In this document: piece after piece, positions 27,152 through 36,151 of the stretch
How positions within the stretch are numbered: position 1 is the stretch's first letter
Layout of the letters: each line of letters starts with the position of its first letter
Assembly (NCBI GenBank): GCA_000482145.1
Contig: AUXH01000051.1
Coordinates: 1 to 55,551 of the forward strand
DNA: 55,551 nt
Origin: Strigomonas culicis
Lineage: Eukaryota; Euglenozoa; Kinetoplastea; Trypanosomatida; Trypanosomatidae
Reading direction: 5' to 3'
Position numbers and translations under genes: made by a program
The notes under the pieces: model-generated
What the model was told of the DNA's origin: nothing
Databases searched by the model: none
Seen by the model: only the letters and a program-made list of their open reading frames with translations

Positions 27152-28723
27152 TCAGATGGAGGCGTAGCGGACGCCGCCTTGCTCATCGCCGTTCTCGAAA
27201 AACCCCTCCGCCTCCTCCGGCGCCATGGCATCCCACATGTTGCCTTCCTCGTAGCGGCCGAGCTGCGGTGTGACACCAGCCGCCACGCGCCGCCCACCCG
27301 CCCCTGTGCGCAACATAGGCACGACGGGCAGAGGTACCGTAGTCTGGCCGACCACCTGTATGCCCCCCGTGGCTGTGTCGGAGGGACGGCCGCGCGGCGC
27401 CGTCCACCCGGCGCCTCCCACCGGGGCGGTGTCATAATGGCCCTGCTGGAACCGCTCCCAGATGGGCAAGTCCTCCCCGTGGGGTTCCACCGGTGGCTGT
27501 GGCGGGCCACAGGCGGGCCGGTGCTGGGGCAGCTGGGAGCACATCTCCTCGATCGCCTCCTGGGAGTAGAGCCAGCCGCCCTTCTCGACGACGGTGGCGC
27601 CCTGGAACTGCTCCAGGCGGAACGGCCCGTCGGCGTCCTCCGCGTCGCTCGTGGAGGACATGGAGCGGCTGCCGCTGGACGCGTTGAGCTCGTCCTCCGG
27701 GAAGTAGCTGGTCGGCCACGGCGTTCGTGCGCTGGGCGGCGGCCCCTTCTTCACGGCCGGCGGCGGCGGCCGCGCCGGGCCCGCGGTGCCGCGCGGCTCC
27801 TCCTCGTCCGAGTCGGTCACCTCAATGACGGCGTTGCTGCGAGTGTGGGTGGGCACCGGTGGCGGGGACGGCGCCGCGCCGCCGACGTGCGACAGCAGCA
27901 CGGCGGCCGTCGCGCGCTGAGAGGGGACCAGCAGCGGCGGAGGCCGCCGCGCACGCGGTGCAGCGGCGGCCACCGGGCGAGCGGCGAGCGCCGGCCACGG
28001 CGCCGCCTCCCCCCCTTGGAGGGTGGTGGGCCGCCGCCGCTGCGCACCGGTGACGGTCGCGCGCGCGCCGCTCCCGTCCGCGCGGGCGGAACGCTTTGCC
28101 CGCCTTGCCTTGGGCTTGCGCGCGGCGCGGCGCGCGGTGGTGGTGGCGGACTTTGCACCGCCGCGCGCGACGATGGCCTTCCACATCTTGTGCGCCCGCG
28201 TGCCCTTGTACGTCTGGCCGTCGTAGACCAGCACGCGGTGCCGCCCCTTTGTGTACCAGCGGTACTCGCAGAGCGACCCGTCCGGCTGCAGCTGCAGCGC
28301 GGGCACTGCGTTGCCGCTGCCGCCCCTCGCCCGCCCGCCGCGCTGGCCGCCGCCGCGGCGCGCCGAGCGGCTGGGCGCGCGCTCGTAGCGCACGGTGGCG
28401 TCCCCGCCCACGGGCGGCGCCGGGCCGCTGGGCCGCGGCGGCGGCACGTTCGGCGGGAGGACGCGGAGACCCGAGTGGATGTTCACGTTCTGCTGCCGCA
28501 GCTCGCTGATGCGGATGAGGCCGCCGCCGTAGCCTCCCCCGCCCCCACCGCTGCTGTGGGACGCAGCGCTTGCCATGGCGTGCCGATCCGCGAGAGGGGG
28601 GAGAGGCGGGGACGGCTTTGCCGGCGGCAGAGTGCCGCCACCGCCGGAGGTGCAAGAGGGACCTACAGCCACACTAAAAGCGAATTTTCTGCGGGTGTCA
28701 TCTGAATTAACGTTTGTGTGCAT
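27152..28723 (-). CDS. Hypothetical basic, Gly/Arg/Pro-rich protein, 523 aa
   Basis: I do not recognise this protein. It is low-complexity, rich in Gly, Arg, Pro and Ala. Basic tracts around residues 110-150 and 195-225 (KPKARRAKRSARA) suggest nuclear or nucleic-acid association. One compact island at about 150-190 looks folded (CEYRWYTKGRHRVLVYDGQTY, then AHKMWKAIV): two or three beta strands and a helix with conserved-looking aromatics. A second island is near 340-400 (RLEQFQGATVVEKGGWLYSQEAIEEM). No enzyme motif is visible. The ATG at 28723 is the first in frame; an AG at 28729-28728 would leave only about 4 nt of leader, so the second ATG at 28576 is a credible alternative start. Confidence 0.75.
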   Translation of the reverse strand: MHTNVNSDDTRRKFAFSVAVGPSCTSGGGGTLPPAKPSPPLPPLADRHAMASAASHSSGGGGGGYGGGLIRISELRQQNVNIHSGLRVLPPNVPPPRPSGPAPPVGGDATVRYERAPSRSARRGGGQRGGRARGGSGNAVPALQLQPDGSLCEYRWYTKGRHRVLVYDGQTYKGTRAHKMWKAIVARGGAKSATTTARRAARKPKARRAKRSARADGSGARATVTGAQRRRPTTLQGGEAAPWPALAARPVAAAAPRARRPPPLLVPSQRATAAVLLSHVGGAAPSPPPVPTHTRSNAVIEVTDSDEEEPRGTAGPARPPPPAVKKGPPPSARTPWPTSYFPEDELNASSGSRSMSSTSDAEDADGPFRLEQFQGATVVEKGGWLYSQEAIEEMCSQLPQHRPACGPPQPPVEPHGEDLPIWERFQQGHYDTAPVGGAGWTAPRGRPSDTATGGIQVVGQTTVPLPVVPMLRTGAGGRRVAAGVTPQLGRYEEGNMWDAMAPEEAEGFFENGDEQGGVRYASI

Positions 28724-29245
28724 TTATCTGTTGTGAGCGAAAGACATACACGCGTACAACGAATGCCTTTCGAATTGCTACCTCGGGTGTATCTACAGAT
28801 AGTGTGTGTATACCTCTATTCAATAATAACAAAAGCAAGCAACAATAACAACAAAAGCGAGGAGGCTACGAGCACGTACCAACGAGGCAAAGCAAAGAAG
28901 TGGGAGAAGAAAAGATACTACAATAGAATGTGTAAGATCCAATTTACATGCAGTTTTGTAGAAATGGAGCTTTACATTACCCAGATGAAAAGCACAAACA
29001 CACACATACACACACACACAGCAGCGACAAGAGCGATTTGGTACCGAAAAATAAAAAGGAGAGAACAGTGATTCTTTCTACAAAAAAAAAATGTGAACTC
29101 CTTTGTAAATAATTTTTGTTTTGTTTTGTTTGGTATATAAATAGATATGTATCATGAAAAAAAAAAAAGAAGTGAAAAACGCAAAAAAACTGAATTAGTA
29201 GCCCACAATTCAATTTGCGTTCTTTTTTTCGGTATGGAAGGGATC
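28724..29245. other. Intergenic region with CA and A-rich repeats
   Basis: No gene is supported. There is a CA-rich microsatellite at about 28996-29020 and A-runs near 29083 and 29157-29168. A plus-strand open frame (28718-29071) is AT-rich, lies against the direction of transcription and is unlikely to be real. The stretch next to 29245 should be the 3' UTR of the BiP gene. Confidence 0.55.
28996..29020. repeat. CA-rich microsatellite
   Basis: An imperfect run of CA dinucleotides (plus strand) sits in the probable 3' UTR of the BiP gene. Confidence 0.8.
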
Positions 29246-31222
29246 TTATAGATCATCCATCGGCTCGGCCGCTTCCGAGTCCGGTGAGCCACCGGCGGCT
29301 GCGTACACCTTCTGAATAATAGGGTTCGTGACGCTCTGCAGCTTCTCACGGGCGGCGTCGTACTCCTCCTTCTCCGCGCTCGGGTTTTCGTCCACGAAGT
29401 CTATCGCCTCCTTCACGGCGTCCTCGACGGCCTTCTTGTCCTCCGCGTCGATCTTGCCGCCGAGCTTCTCCTTGTCGTTGACCTGGTTGCGCAGGGAGTA
29501 CGCGATGGACTCGAGCGAGTTCTTGGCCTCGACGCGCTCGCGCACCTTGCGGTCGCTCTCCTCGTTCTCGGCGGCCTCGCGGACCATGCGCTCGATATCC
29601 TCCTCGCTGAGGCGGCCCTTGTCGTTCGTGATGGTGATCTCCTCCTTCTTGCCGGAGGACTTGTCCACGGCGCCGACCTGCAGGATGCTGTTCTCGTCCA
29701 CGTCGAAGGACACCTCAATCTGCGGCACGCCGCGCGGCGCCGGCGGGATGCCGGAGAGCTCGAACTTGCCGAGGAGGCGGTTGTCCTTCGTCATCTGGCG
29801 CTCGCCCTCGAAGACCTGGATGAGCACGCCAGGCTGGTTGTCCTGGTACGTGGAGAAGACCTGGCTCTTCTTGGTGGGGATCTGCGTGTTGCGCTCGATG
29901 AGCTTGGTCATGACGCCGCCGACCGTCTCGATGCCGAGGGAGAGCGGGATGACGTCGACCAGCACCACCTTGCCGCCGACCTCGCTCTCGCCGGTGAGCA
30001 CGGCCGCCTGCACCGCCGCGCCGTAGGCGACGGCCTCGTCGGGGTTGATGCCCTTGTTGGGCTCCTTGCCGCCGAAGAAGTCTTTGATGAGCTGCTGCAC
30101 CTTCGGGATGCGGGTGGAGCCGCCGACCAGCACAATCTCGTCAATGTCGCTCTTCTTCAGCTTGGCGTCCTCGAGCACCTTCTGGACCGGGACGAGCGTG
30201 CCCTTGAACATCTCCATGTTGAGCTCCTCGAACTTGGCGCGCGTGATCTTCTCGCTGAAGTCGAAGCCCTCGGTCAGACTGTCCACCTCGACGCGCGCCT
30301 CGGGGTGGGACGACAGCTGGCGCTTCGCCGCCTCGCACGCCTTGCGCAGACGCGCAAGCGCCTTCAGGTCCTTGGAGATGTCGATGCTCTTCTTGCGCTT
30401 GAGGCCGTCGACGAAGTAGCGCATCAGGTTGTTATCGAAGTCCTCGCCACCGAGATGGGTGTCGCCGTTCGTTGCCACGACCTCGAAGAAGCCCTCGTCG
30501 ATTGTGAGGAGGGAGACATCGAACGTACCGCCGCCGAGATCAAAGACGAGGATGTTCTTCTCACCAGCCTTGTTGAGGCCGTACGCGATGGCAGCGGCCG
30601 TCGGCTCGTTGATGATGCGGACAACGTTGAGTCCAGCGATTGTACCGGCATCCTTGGTCGACTGGCGCTGCGCGTCGTTGAAGTAGGCGGGAACCGTCAC
30701 AACGGCGTTCTTTACCTTCTCGCCAAGATAGGTTTCTGCGATCTCCTTCATCTTCTGGAGCACCATCGAGCTGATTTCTTCCGCCGTGAAGTCCTTCTTC
30801 GCGCCCTTGACCGTCACGCGCACGAGCGGCTTGCCGGTCTTGTCCGCCACGACCTCGTACGACAGCAGCTTCTTGTCGGCCTGGACCGTCACATCGCTGT
30901 ACTTGCGGCCGATGAGGCGCTTGATGGCGTAGATGGTGTTCTCCGGGTTCTGCGGGAGCTGGTTCTTCGCACCGTCGCCGATGAGGCGCTCCGTCTCGGT
31001 GAAGGCGACGACGGAGGGGGTGATGCGGTTACCCATTTCGTTGGGCACGATGTGCACGTCGCCCTTCTGCCAGACGCCGACGACGGAGTACGTCGTGCCG
31101 AGATCGACGCCGACGCAAGGCGCCTCTACCTTACCGGCGCCCTCGGGCGCCGCGCTGACGAGCAGCGCGACGGAGACCAAGAGCACCGTCAGTAGGAGAA
31201 CAAGCTCCTTGAGAGAAGGCAT
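29246..31222 (-). CDS. BiP: BiP/GRP78, endoplasmic reticulum Hsp70 chaperone
   Basis: The ER-lumen Hsp70 that folds secretory proteins and supports translocation. It has an N-terminal signal peptide (hydrophobic core [18 protein letters not shown]), the Hsp70 ATPase signatures [27 protein letters not shown] and [13 protein letters not shown], a substrate-binding domain and a C-terminal lid. It ends in MDDL, the ER-retention signal used by trypanosomatid BiP in place of KDEL. Length (658 aa) is normal. Codon choice is strongly biased to G/C-ending codons, as expected for a highly expressed gene, with a slightly less biased patch near 30440-30700. Start ATG 31222; candidate acceptor AG at 31288-31287. 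Confidence 0.98.
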   Translation of the reverse strand: MPSLKELVLLLTVLLVSVALLVSAAPEGAGKVEAPCVGVDLGTTYSVVGVWQKGDVHIVPNEMGNRITPSVVAFTETERLIGDGAKNQLPQNPENTIYAIKRLIGRKYSDVTVQADKKLLSYEVVADKTGKPLVRVTVKGAKKDFTAEEISSMVLQKMKEIAETYLGEKVKNAVVTVPAYFNDAQRQSTKDAGTIAGLNVVRIINEPTAAAIAYGLNKAGEKNILVFDLGGGTFDVSLLTIDEGFFEVVATNGDTHLGGEDFDNNLMRYFVDGLKRKKSIDISKDLKALARLRKACEAAKRQLSSHPEARVEVDSLTEGFDFSEKITRAKFEELNMEMFKGTLVPVQKVLEDAKLKKSDIDEIVLVGGSTRIPKVQQLIKDFFGGKEPNKGINPDEAVAYGAAVQAAVLTGESEVGGKVVLVDVIPLSLGIETVGGVMTKLIERNTQIPTKKSQVFSTYQDNQPGVLIQVFEGERQMTKDNRLLGKFELSGIPPAPRGVPQIEVSFDVDENSILQVGAVDKSSGKKEEITITNDKGRLSEEDIERMVREAAENEESDRKVRERVEAKNSLESIAYSLRNQVNDKEKLGGKIDAEDKKAVEDAVKEAIDFVDENPSAEKEEYDAAREKLQSVTNPIIQKVYAAAGGSPDSEAAEPMDDL

Positions 31223-32035
31223 TTTTAAAGAGGAGGTGTATGTGTCGATTCTTTTCGTACTTGAAAAAAAGTTTTTTTTTTCGGTACTGAAGAGAAAGGA
31301 TGCAATATTCGCAATCGCAATTAGCTATTAAAACGAGAGGATAAACTGTACAGAAGGTACAAACCAGAAAGAGAGAGTGAAGGAGCACGACAGTGTATTC
31401 AAATAAGAGCAAACCAAGAAAGCACAAAACCATATACAACTATTGGTCCATATAAAATGAAAAAAAGAAAATATAAGATGTACCTTGCCTTATGCGCATC
31501 TAGTCTTCTTTTTTCCCCTTTTTTCTCACCGTAAAGTTGAAAAGGTGACTGTTCTTCCCTATGATGCACATTCTATTTTCCTTAGTCAGAAGAAGACCTA
31601 GAAAAATACGGAAACATTTTTTCTTCATCATTGCTGGTGCAATGAAGTGTCGTAGATGAGTAAATACAAAAAAAAAAAACGTATAAAATACTAACACATA
31701 CAGGCGTCAGCCGTAGAAAGACAGAAACATATACTTACATTTTTTATCTCTTTTTTTTTTTATATAAACTGCTCAGAGCAATATTGTTCGTAGTACTAGA
31801 TAGGATAACCTGTTTTTGTGTCAGAAAAAAAGCACTTTTGAAGCAAAAAATGAGAGAAAAAACAATAACAGAATGAAAAGGGAAACCAAAAAGAAGAACC
31901 AAGAGGGAAATCCACACAAGAAATCATTGAATTTACATTCAACGTGTTGTGCCTTGCATGACGCTGTCATTATAGATTCTTTTACATCCCCTCTTTTTTT
32001 TGTGTCACTCCTTTTCTCTTTCACTCTTTCTTGCA
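31223..32035. other. Long intergenic region (0.8 kb) between the BiP and cysteine protease genes
   Basis: Near the BiP start, minus-strand CTCTTCAG (AG 31288-31287) is a candidate acceptor. The rest is AT-rich with many homopolymers (for example near 31670, 31740-31760, 31825 and 32000) and should contain the long 3' UTR of the cysteine protease gene. Open frames in this stretch are AT-rich and not convincing. Confidence 0.55.
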
Positions 32036-33583
32036 TTATTCTTGATGAAGAGTGAACGATACTGACCCCTTCAATCGGGGAAGGCACGCGTCGGTTGGGT
32101 ACGCCAAGATGGAGTATTCATACTCGCATTCTTCATCGAAGTAGATGTGCAGGATGGCGTGTTCGAGCGCGTACTCTGCCTTGACGTAGGCGTTCTCGAC
32201 ACCCTCTGGCGTGACAAATGGCTGACACTGGCCCAGCGTCAGTAAGTCGTAGGTGCAGGTACCGCAGGTGTAGTCCGTGCACCGGTCGTAGTCCAGCGCA
32301 AGCGTGCCGGGGGTCGGCGTGGGCCGCGGCGGCACCGTCGTTGGCGGCGCGTGCGTCGGCGGTGTGGGTGGCGCGGGCGAGTCGTGGTCGACGAGCGCCG
32401 ACACCACGTACTGGTTCATCATGCACGCGTTGACGCCCTTCTTGATGCGAATGAACCCCGTCTCTCCCCACGACGCGCCCCAGGAGTTCTTGATGATCCA
32501 GTAGGAGGGGTCGTCGTCCTCATCGTTGCTGTCGTCGCTGGACGACTCATTGCTCGGCGTCGGCCGCGGCTTGCCATTGTGGTAGCCCACAAGCAGGACG
32601 CCGTGGTTCAGGCGCTGGGCGGTGCATTGCGTAAGGATGCCGCCGTGGTAGGAGAGGAACGAGGTCGCGTCGACTGCGATGGCGAGCGGCCCGTGCTCGC
32701 GCAGGTAGGCCTCGATCACCGCCTCGTCGGCGTCCAGCATAATCGTCGACGTAATGAAGGCGCCGGTCGTGCGGTTGTAGTCGATGCACGGCGGCACCTC
32801 TCCACTTCCGGACACATACGGGTAGCTCGCTTCCGTGTAGAGATACCCGTTCGTGTTTGCGAGCAGCCAGTCGTACGTGTTCATCATGAGTCCGCCCATG
32901 CAAGCCATGTCAACGTCGTCGCAGCTCACCACATGCTGCTCTGACAGCGGGACGAGCTCCTCTCTCTTGGGGTCCGCAGACGCGGCGATACGGTTGAGGT
33001 ACCACTGCGATTCAATGTTGCCCACGGCCGAGAAGGCCCAGCACGAGCCGCAGCTGCCCTGGTCCTTCACGTAGGACACGGCGCCACAGGTGCGCCAGTC
33101 CACGTCGTCCGCCGTCACGCCACACGTCTGTTGAATCGCCGCGCGTGCGCTCCTCTGCTTGTCCGCGCGGCGCGCCTCACGGACCGCCTCCAGCTTCTGC
33201 AGCTCGTCGAGCCCCACGCGGGCTGTGGAGCGGCCCGCCTCCTGCTCCCGTTGGAAGAGCTTGGCGCCAGCACCGAAGAGTTCCACGAGGGAGCGGTCGA
33301 AGAGGTGGTTCACTTCAAACGTCGCCCGCGGGTTGGCCACGCGCTGCGCCAGCATGTCTTTGTAGTTCGCTACGAAGTAGCTGAGGCGCACCGCCTCTTC
33401 GTGAGCCGTCGCGTACGCCTTCGCATACGTAGTTTTGAACCGTTCAAAAGCGGCCTGTAGGTCGCCGGAGTCAAGGGTGACATGTGGCCTTTCCTTGACG
33501 TGAAACGCATCGGCGGTCTGCAGAAGCACCGCGACACATACGACAACCAGCAGCACCGTCTTGAGCGAGCGTAAATGCTTCAT
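32036..33583 (-). CDS. Cathepsin L-like cysteine protease (papain family C1A) with C-terminal extension
   Basis: A lysosomal papain-type protease of the cruzipain/CPB group. It has a signal anchor (residues 8-25), an I29-type propeptide (about 38-100) and a mature domain with Cys181 in DQGSCGSCWAF, His327 in LNHGVLLVGYH and Asn366 in IIKNSWGASWGETGF; the oxyanion Gln is in the same segment as Cys181. A Pro/Thr-rich hinge (near 400-425) joins a C-terminal extension of about 90 residues with several Cys, as in trypanosomatid CPs. Unusual is an acidic Ser/Asp insert (residues about 343-359, SNESSSDDSNDEDDDP) just before the active-site Asn loop. The frame runs upstream to a TTG at 33676; the ATG at 33583 has an acceptor AG at 33595-33594, a leader of only about 10 nt, giving 515 aa. 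Confidence 0.95.
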   Translation of the reverse strand: MKHLRSLKTVLLVVVCVAVLLQTADAFHVKERPHVTLDSGDLQAAFERFKTTYAKAYATAHEEAVRLSYFVANYKDMLAQRVANPRATFEVNHLFDRSLVELFGAGAKLFQREQEAGRSTARVGLDELQKLEAVREARRADKQRSARAAIQQTCGVTADDVDWRTCGAVSYVKDQGSCGSCWAFSAVGNIESQWYLNRIAASADPKREELVPLSEQHVVSCDDVDMACMGGLMMNTYDWLLANTNGYLYTEASYPYVSGSGEVPPCIDYNRTTGAFITSTIMLDADEAVIEAYLREHGPLAIAVDATSFLSYHGGILTQCTAQRLNHGVLLVGYHNGKPRPTPSNESSSDDSNDEDDDPSYWIIKNSWGASWGETGFIRIKKGVNACMMNQYVVSALVDHDSPAPPTPPTHAPPTTVPPRPTPTPGTLALDYDRCTDYTCGTCTYDLLTLGQCQPFVTPEGVENAYVKAEYALEHAILHIYFDEECEYEYSILAYPTDACLPRLKGSVSFTLHQE

Positions 33584-34085
33584 GCTGGTAAGGCTGAATA
33601 GAGCGAGTGGAAAGAAAAGCAAAAGAAAAGAAAAAAAACTGTATAGAGGTATACGCAATAAAACAGTGGTGACCAACTACAAAAACACACGAGTTTTTCA
33701 GATAGAATTGATGATATTCAAAAAATCGCAAAAAACAAAAATGTTATATTACTGCGTGAAAGAGAGGAAGACAAGAAGAAAGAGAAGATCCATAAAAGAA
33801 GTGTAGAACACTCTTACGACTCCTATGGGCACAACCACTACCTACGAAACCCCAGCATCACCGCGACCACTATACGCAAACAACAGGTACACTTCATCTT
33901 ATTGAAGGAAACTGCAAAAAATGATGACAGGCAAAACCGCATGCAACGAAGTAATAATGACAAGATGCAAATCAACACAGCCAAAGCCATCTTTATTAGC
34001 AATAGAATTACAACAACATTTTTGCTTACGAACAAGAACAACAACAACAAGTAGACAAATCCATTCATAACAAACAAATAGAGGA
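33584..34085. other. Intergenic region between the cysteine protease and first copine
   Basis: On the minus strand a long C/T-rich tract (about 33600-33645) ends in ATTCAG (AG 33595-33594), a strong trans-splice signal. The part from about 33700 to 34085 is AT-rich and is the probable 3' UTR of copine copy A. A short hydrophobic frame at 33838-34113 starts at GTG, overlaps the copine end and is rejected. Confidence 0.6.
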
Positions 34086-35594
34086 TTATTGAATTCCAAC
34101 AACTCTGCCCCACGCCTCGACCTGGCGCGGCACCTCCTCCAGCACAGCCGCTGCCAGCCGCTCAGGGGGCGCGCTCAGGAACTGGTTGAACGCCACAAAC
34201 TGCACCAAGTCGCGCCGCGACACCTTGCCCCTGCTGCTCCGCAGCGCACCACCATCGCCATCCAACTGGGACATGGAGGAGAAGTCGCAGTTGCCAATGC
34301 CGATGATGATGATGGACAGTGGAACGTCATCGGCGTCCACGATAGCGTCCACGGTGTCGCGCATGTCCGTGATGGCGCCGTCCGTCATGATGAGGAGGAT
34401 GGTGTACACACCGCGCGTCTGTCGCGCGCCATTGGTAATGGCACGAATCGTGGGGGCGAAGTTGGTGGGGCCGGAGAAGCGCAGGTGCGGCAGCAGACCC
34501 GCGTACGTGTCCACCACCGCCTGCATCCCGTTCACGTACGCGTTCTGGTAGTTGCCCGTCAGCGGGAAGAAGTGGATGGACTCCACGGGGAAGGGCGTCT
34601 CCGCCCCGAAGCCGTACACGGGGAACTGGCGGTCCGTGTCGTACTCCTGCACCACGTCCGACACCGCCAGCATCGCGCGGATGTACTGGTTGGGCATCTG
34701 CGGACTGAAGTAGTGCAGCGAGCTCGGGTGTGTCCAGTTACCGTTGGAGCCCGTGAAGTCGATGGAGAAGGCGATGTTGATCTGCAGGCCGCGCTTCATG
34801 TGCTCCAGGAACGTTGTCGTCTTCACAAACTGGCTCTCCGCGAGGCAGATGGTGCCGTACGACTTGGTCTTGTCCTTCTTCACCGTCGTCAGCTGGAACT
34901 CGCCGGTGCCCGCCATGAGCTGCTCCGCAGACACCAGGAAGGTGCCCATGGGCTCGTCGTTTTGTACATCTTCATCGAAACAGGCAAACTCGATGCATGG
35001 CGACTGAGTGTCTCCCCCGCACAGATCCCTGAGGTTGATGTCCGGCGTCGACCTCCACTGGGGGTCCAGGGTATCCTGTATCGCCTCGCTGCGATACACC
35101 TGCCGCAGCTGACCGTTGGGAAGTCGGTAGCGCAGGATGAAGTAGGGGTCGGACTTGCTGAAAAGGTCCATCTTCTTCAGATTGCGGCCGACAAAGCGGA
35201 GGCGCAGTGTACCCCGGAGGTCGGAGGATCCGTTACCGCCTGCGACCGTCACTGTGATGCTGCCTCTCTGGGTGCTCAGCCGCACGGTCTTGGACGAGTC
35301 CCGCGACGCCACAATCTCCCCCAGTGTCATCCGCGCGAAGCCCAGGACGTCGTCATTCGTGTTCGTGTCTTTGTCGACTACAAAAAAGTCGAGCACCTGG
35401 CGCACCTCGAAGAAGAAGTCCATCTCCACATAGCGCTGGAACACTGGATTCAAGCTGTTCTTTACCACCTCCGTGCGGCCGAGCTCACGCTGGCCTTCCT
35501 TCACAAGGATGTAGGGGTCGCTCTTGGAGGTCACATCCCTGTCGAGGAGGCCCTCGCATTTGAAATACAACTGCACCTTGGTGTGCGTGTTCAT
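34086..35594 (-). CDS. Copine-like protein, tandem copy A
   Basis: Copines are calcium-dependent phospholipid-binding proteins with two C2 domains and a von Willebrand A-type domain. C2A (residues 1-120) keeps the calcium loops: Asp20 and Asp26 in RDVTSKSDPY, and Asp74, Asp76 and Asp81/82 in VDKDTNTNDD. C2B (about 125-260) keeps Asp143, Asp149, Asp207 and Asp209. The vWA domain (about 270-495) has the copine MIDAS DFTGS (279-283) and LIMTDGAITD. The C-terminus (PERLAAAVLEEVPRQ) is typical. Length 502 aa. Copy A carries the NWTHPSSLHYFSPQMPN vWA haplotype shared with copy C. Start ATG 35594; acceptor AG at 35622-35621 after a C/T tract. Confidence 0.93.
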   Translation of the reverse strand: MNTHTKVQLYFKCEGLLDRDVTSKSDPYILVKEGQRELGRTEVVKNSLNPVFQRYVEMDFFFEVRQVLDFFVVDKDTNTNDDVLGFARMTLGEIVASRDSSKTVRLSTQRGSITVTVAGGNGSSDLRGTLRLRFVGRNLKKMDLFSKSDPYFILRYRLPNGQLRQVYRSEAIQDTLDPQWRSTPDINLRDLCGGDTQSPCIEFACFDEDVQNDEPMGTFLVSAEQLMAGTGEFQLTTVKKDKTKSYGTICLAESQFVKTTTFLEHMKRGLQINIAFSIDFTGSNGNWTHPSSLHYFSPQMPNQYIRAMLAVSDVVQEYDTDRQFPVYGFGAETPFPVESIHFFPLTGNYQNAYVNGMQAVVDTYAGLLPHLRFSGPTNFAPTIRAITNGARQTRGVYTILLIMTDGAITDMRDTVDAIVDADDVPLSIIIIGIGNCDFSSMSQLDGDGGALRSSRGKVSRRDLVQFVAFNQFLSAPPERLAAAVLEEVPRQVEAWGRVVGIQ

Positions 35595-36151
35595 TTACAA
35601 CGATGGAATTTATGACAAAGCTAATCCGTAAATGATTGGTGATGGAAGGAGAAGGAGAGGAAATGAAAAAAAAAGTAAAACAGTCATATTCGGCACTGAA
35701 ACGAGAGCAAAAAATGGAAATGACTCACATATGCGAATTGACTTGCTATATTTGCACGATAATGCAGCCGTTTAGAAATAGAAATGAAAAAGAAAAAAAC
35801 TCGAATGACTGCAAAACTGTATGGTAACCAGCAAATAAAAAAAAAAATGCGAAAATGAAAATAAGTCCATAAACCACAGAGAAAGTCCCTCTTTTTTCAT
35901 CCGAATATTTCTGACGAAAACACATCTGGAACAGTACACTGCTTTCCTTTTGTTTCTTTGTGTTATTGTTGACTTGTCGAATTAACTTTTGAAAATAACT
36001 GTGCTTACAGTGCTTGGAAGCCAAAAAAAAAAAAACGAATGATCAATGTTTTTTTTTTTATATATATAAAATGAATAATACCAATAATGATAGCAATAAA
36101 AACACACAACAAAAAAACGACAATCTGAACAGAAATTTTCAATTCAGAACA
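35595..36151. other. Intergenic region between copine copies A and B
   Basis: On the minus strand a C/T-rich tract (about 35640-35665) precedes ATTAG (AG 35622-35621), the acceptor for copy A. The remainder is AT-rich with A/T homopolymers near 35838, 36022 and 36049 and forms the probable 3' UTR of copy B. No gene is visible. Confidence 0.55.

Noticed and set aside
28718..29071. 117-aa plus-strand ORF
   Set aside because: Lys/Thr/Asn-rich translation of spacer sequence including the CA microsatellite; opposite to transcription.
33584..33676. Longer signal-like N-terminus of the cysteine protease
   Set aside because: It starts at TTG and encodes a polypyrimidine tract; the acceptor at 33594-33595 excludes it.
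33838..34113. Small hydrophobic ORF overlapping the end of copine A
   Set aside because: GTG start, AT-rich spacer composition, overlaps a real gene on the same strand, no acceptor.
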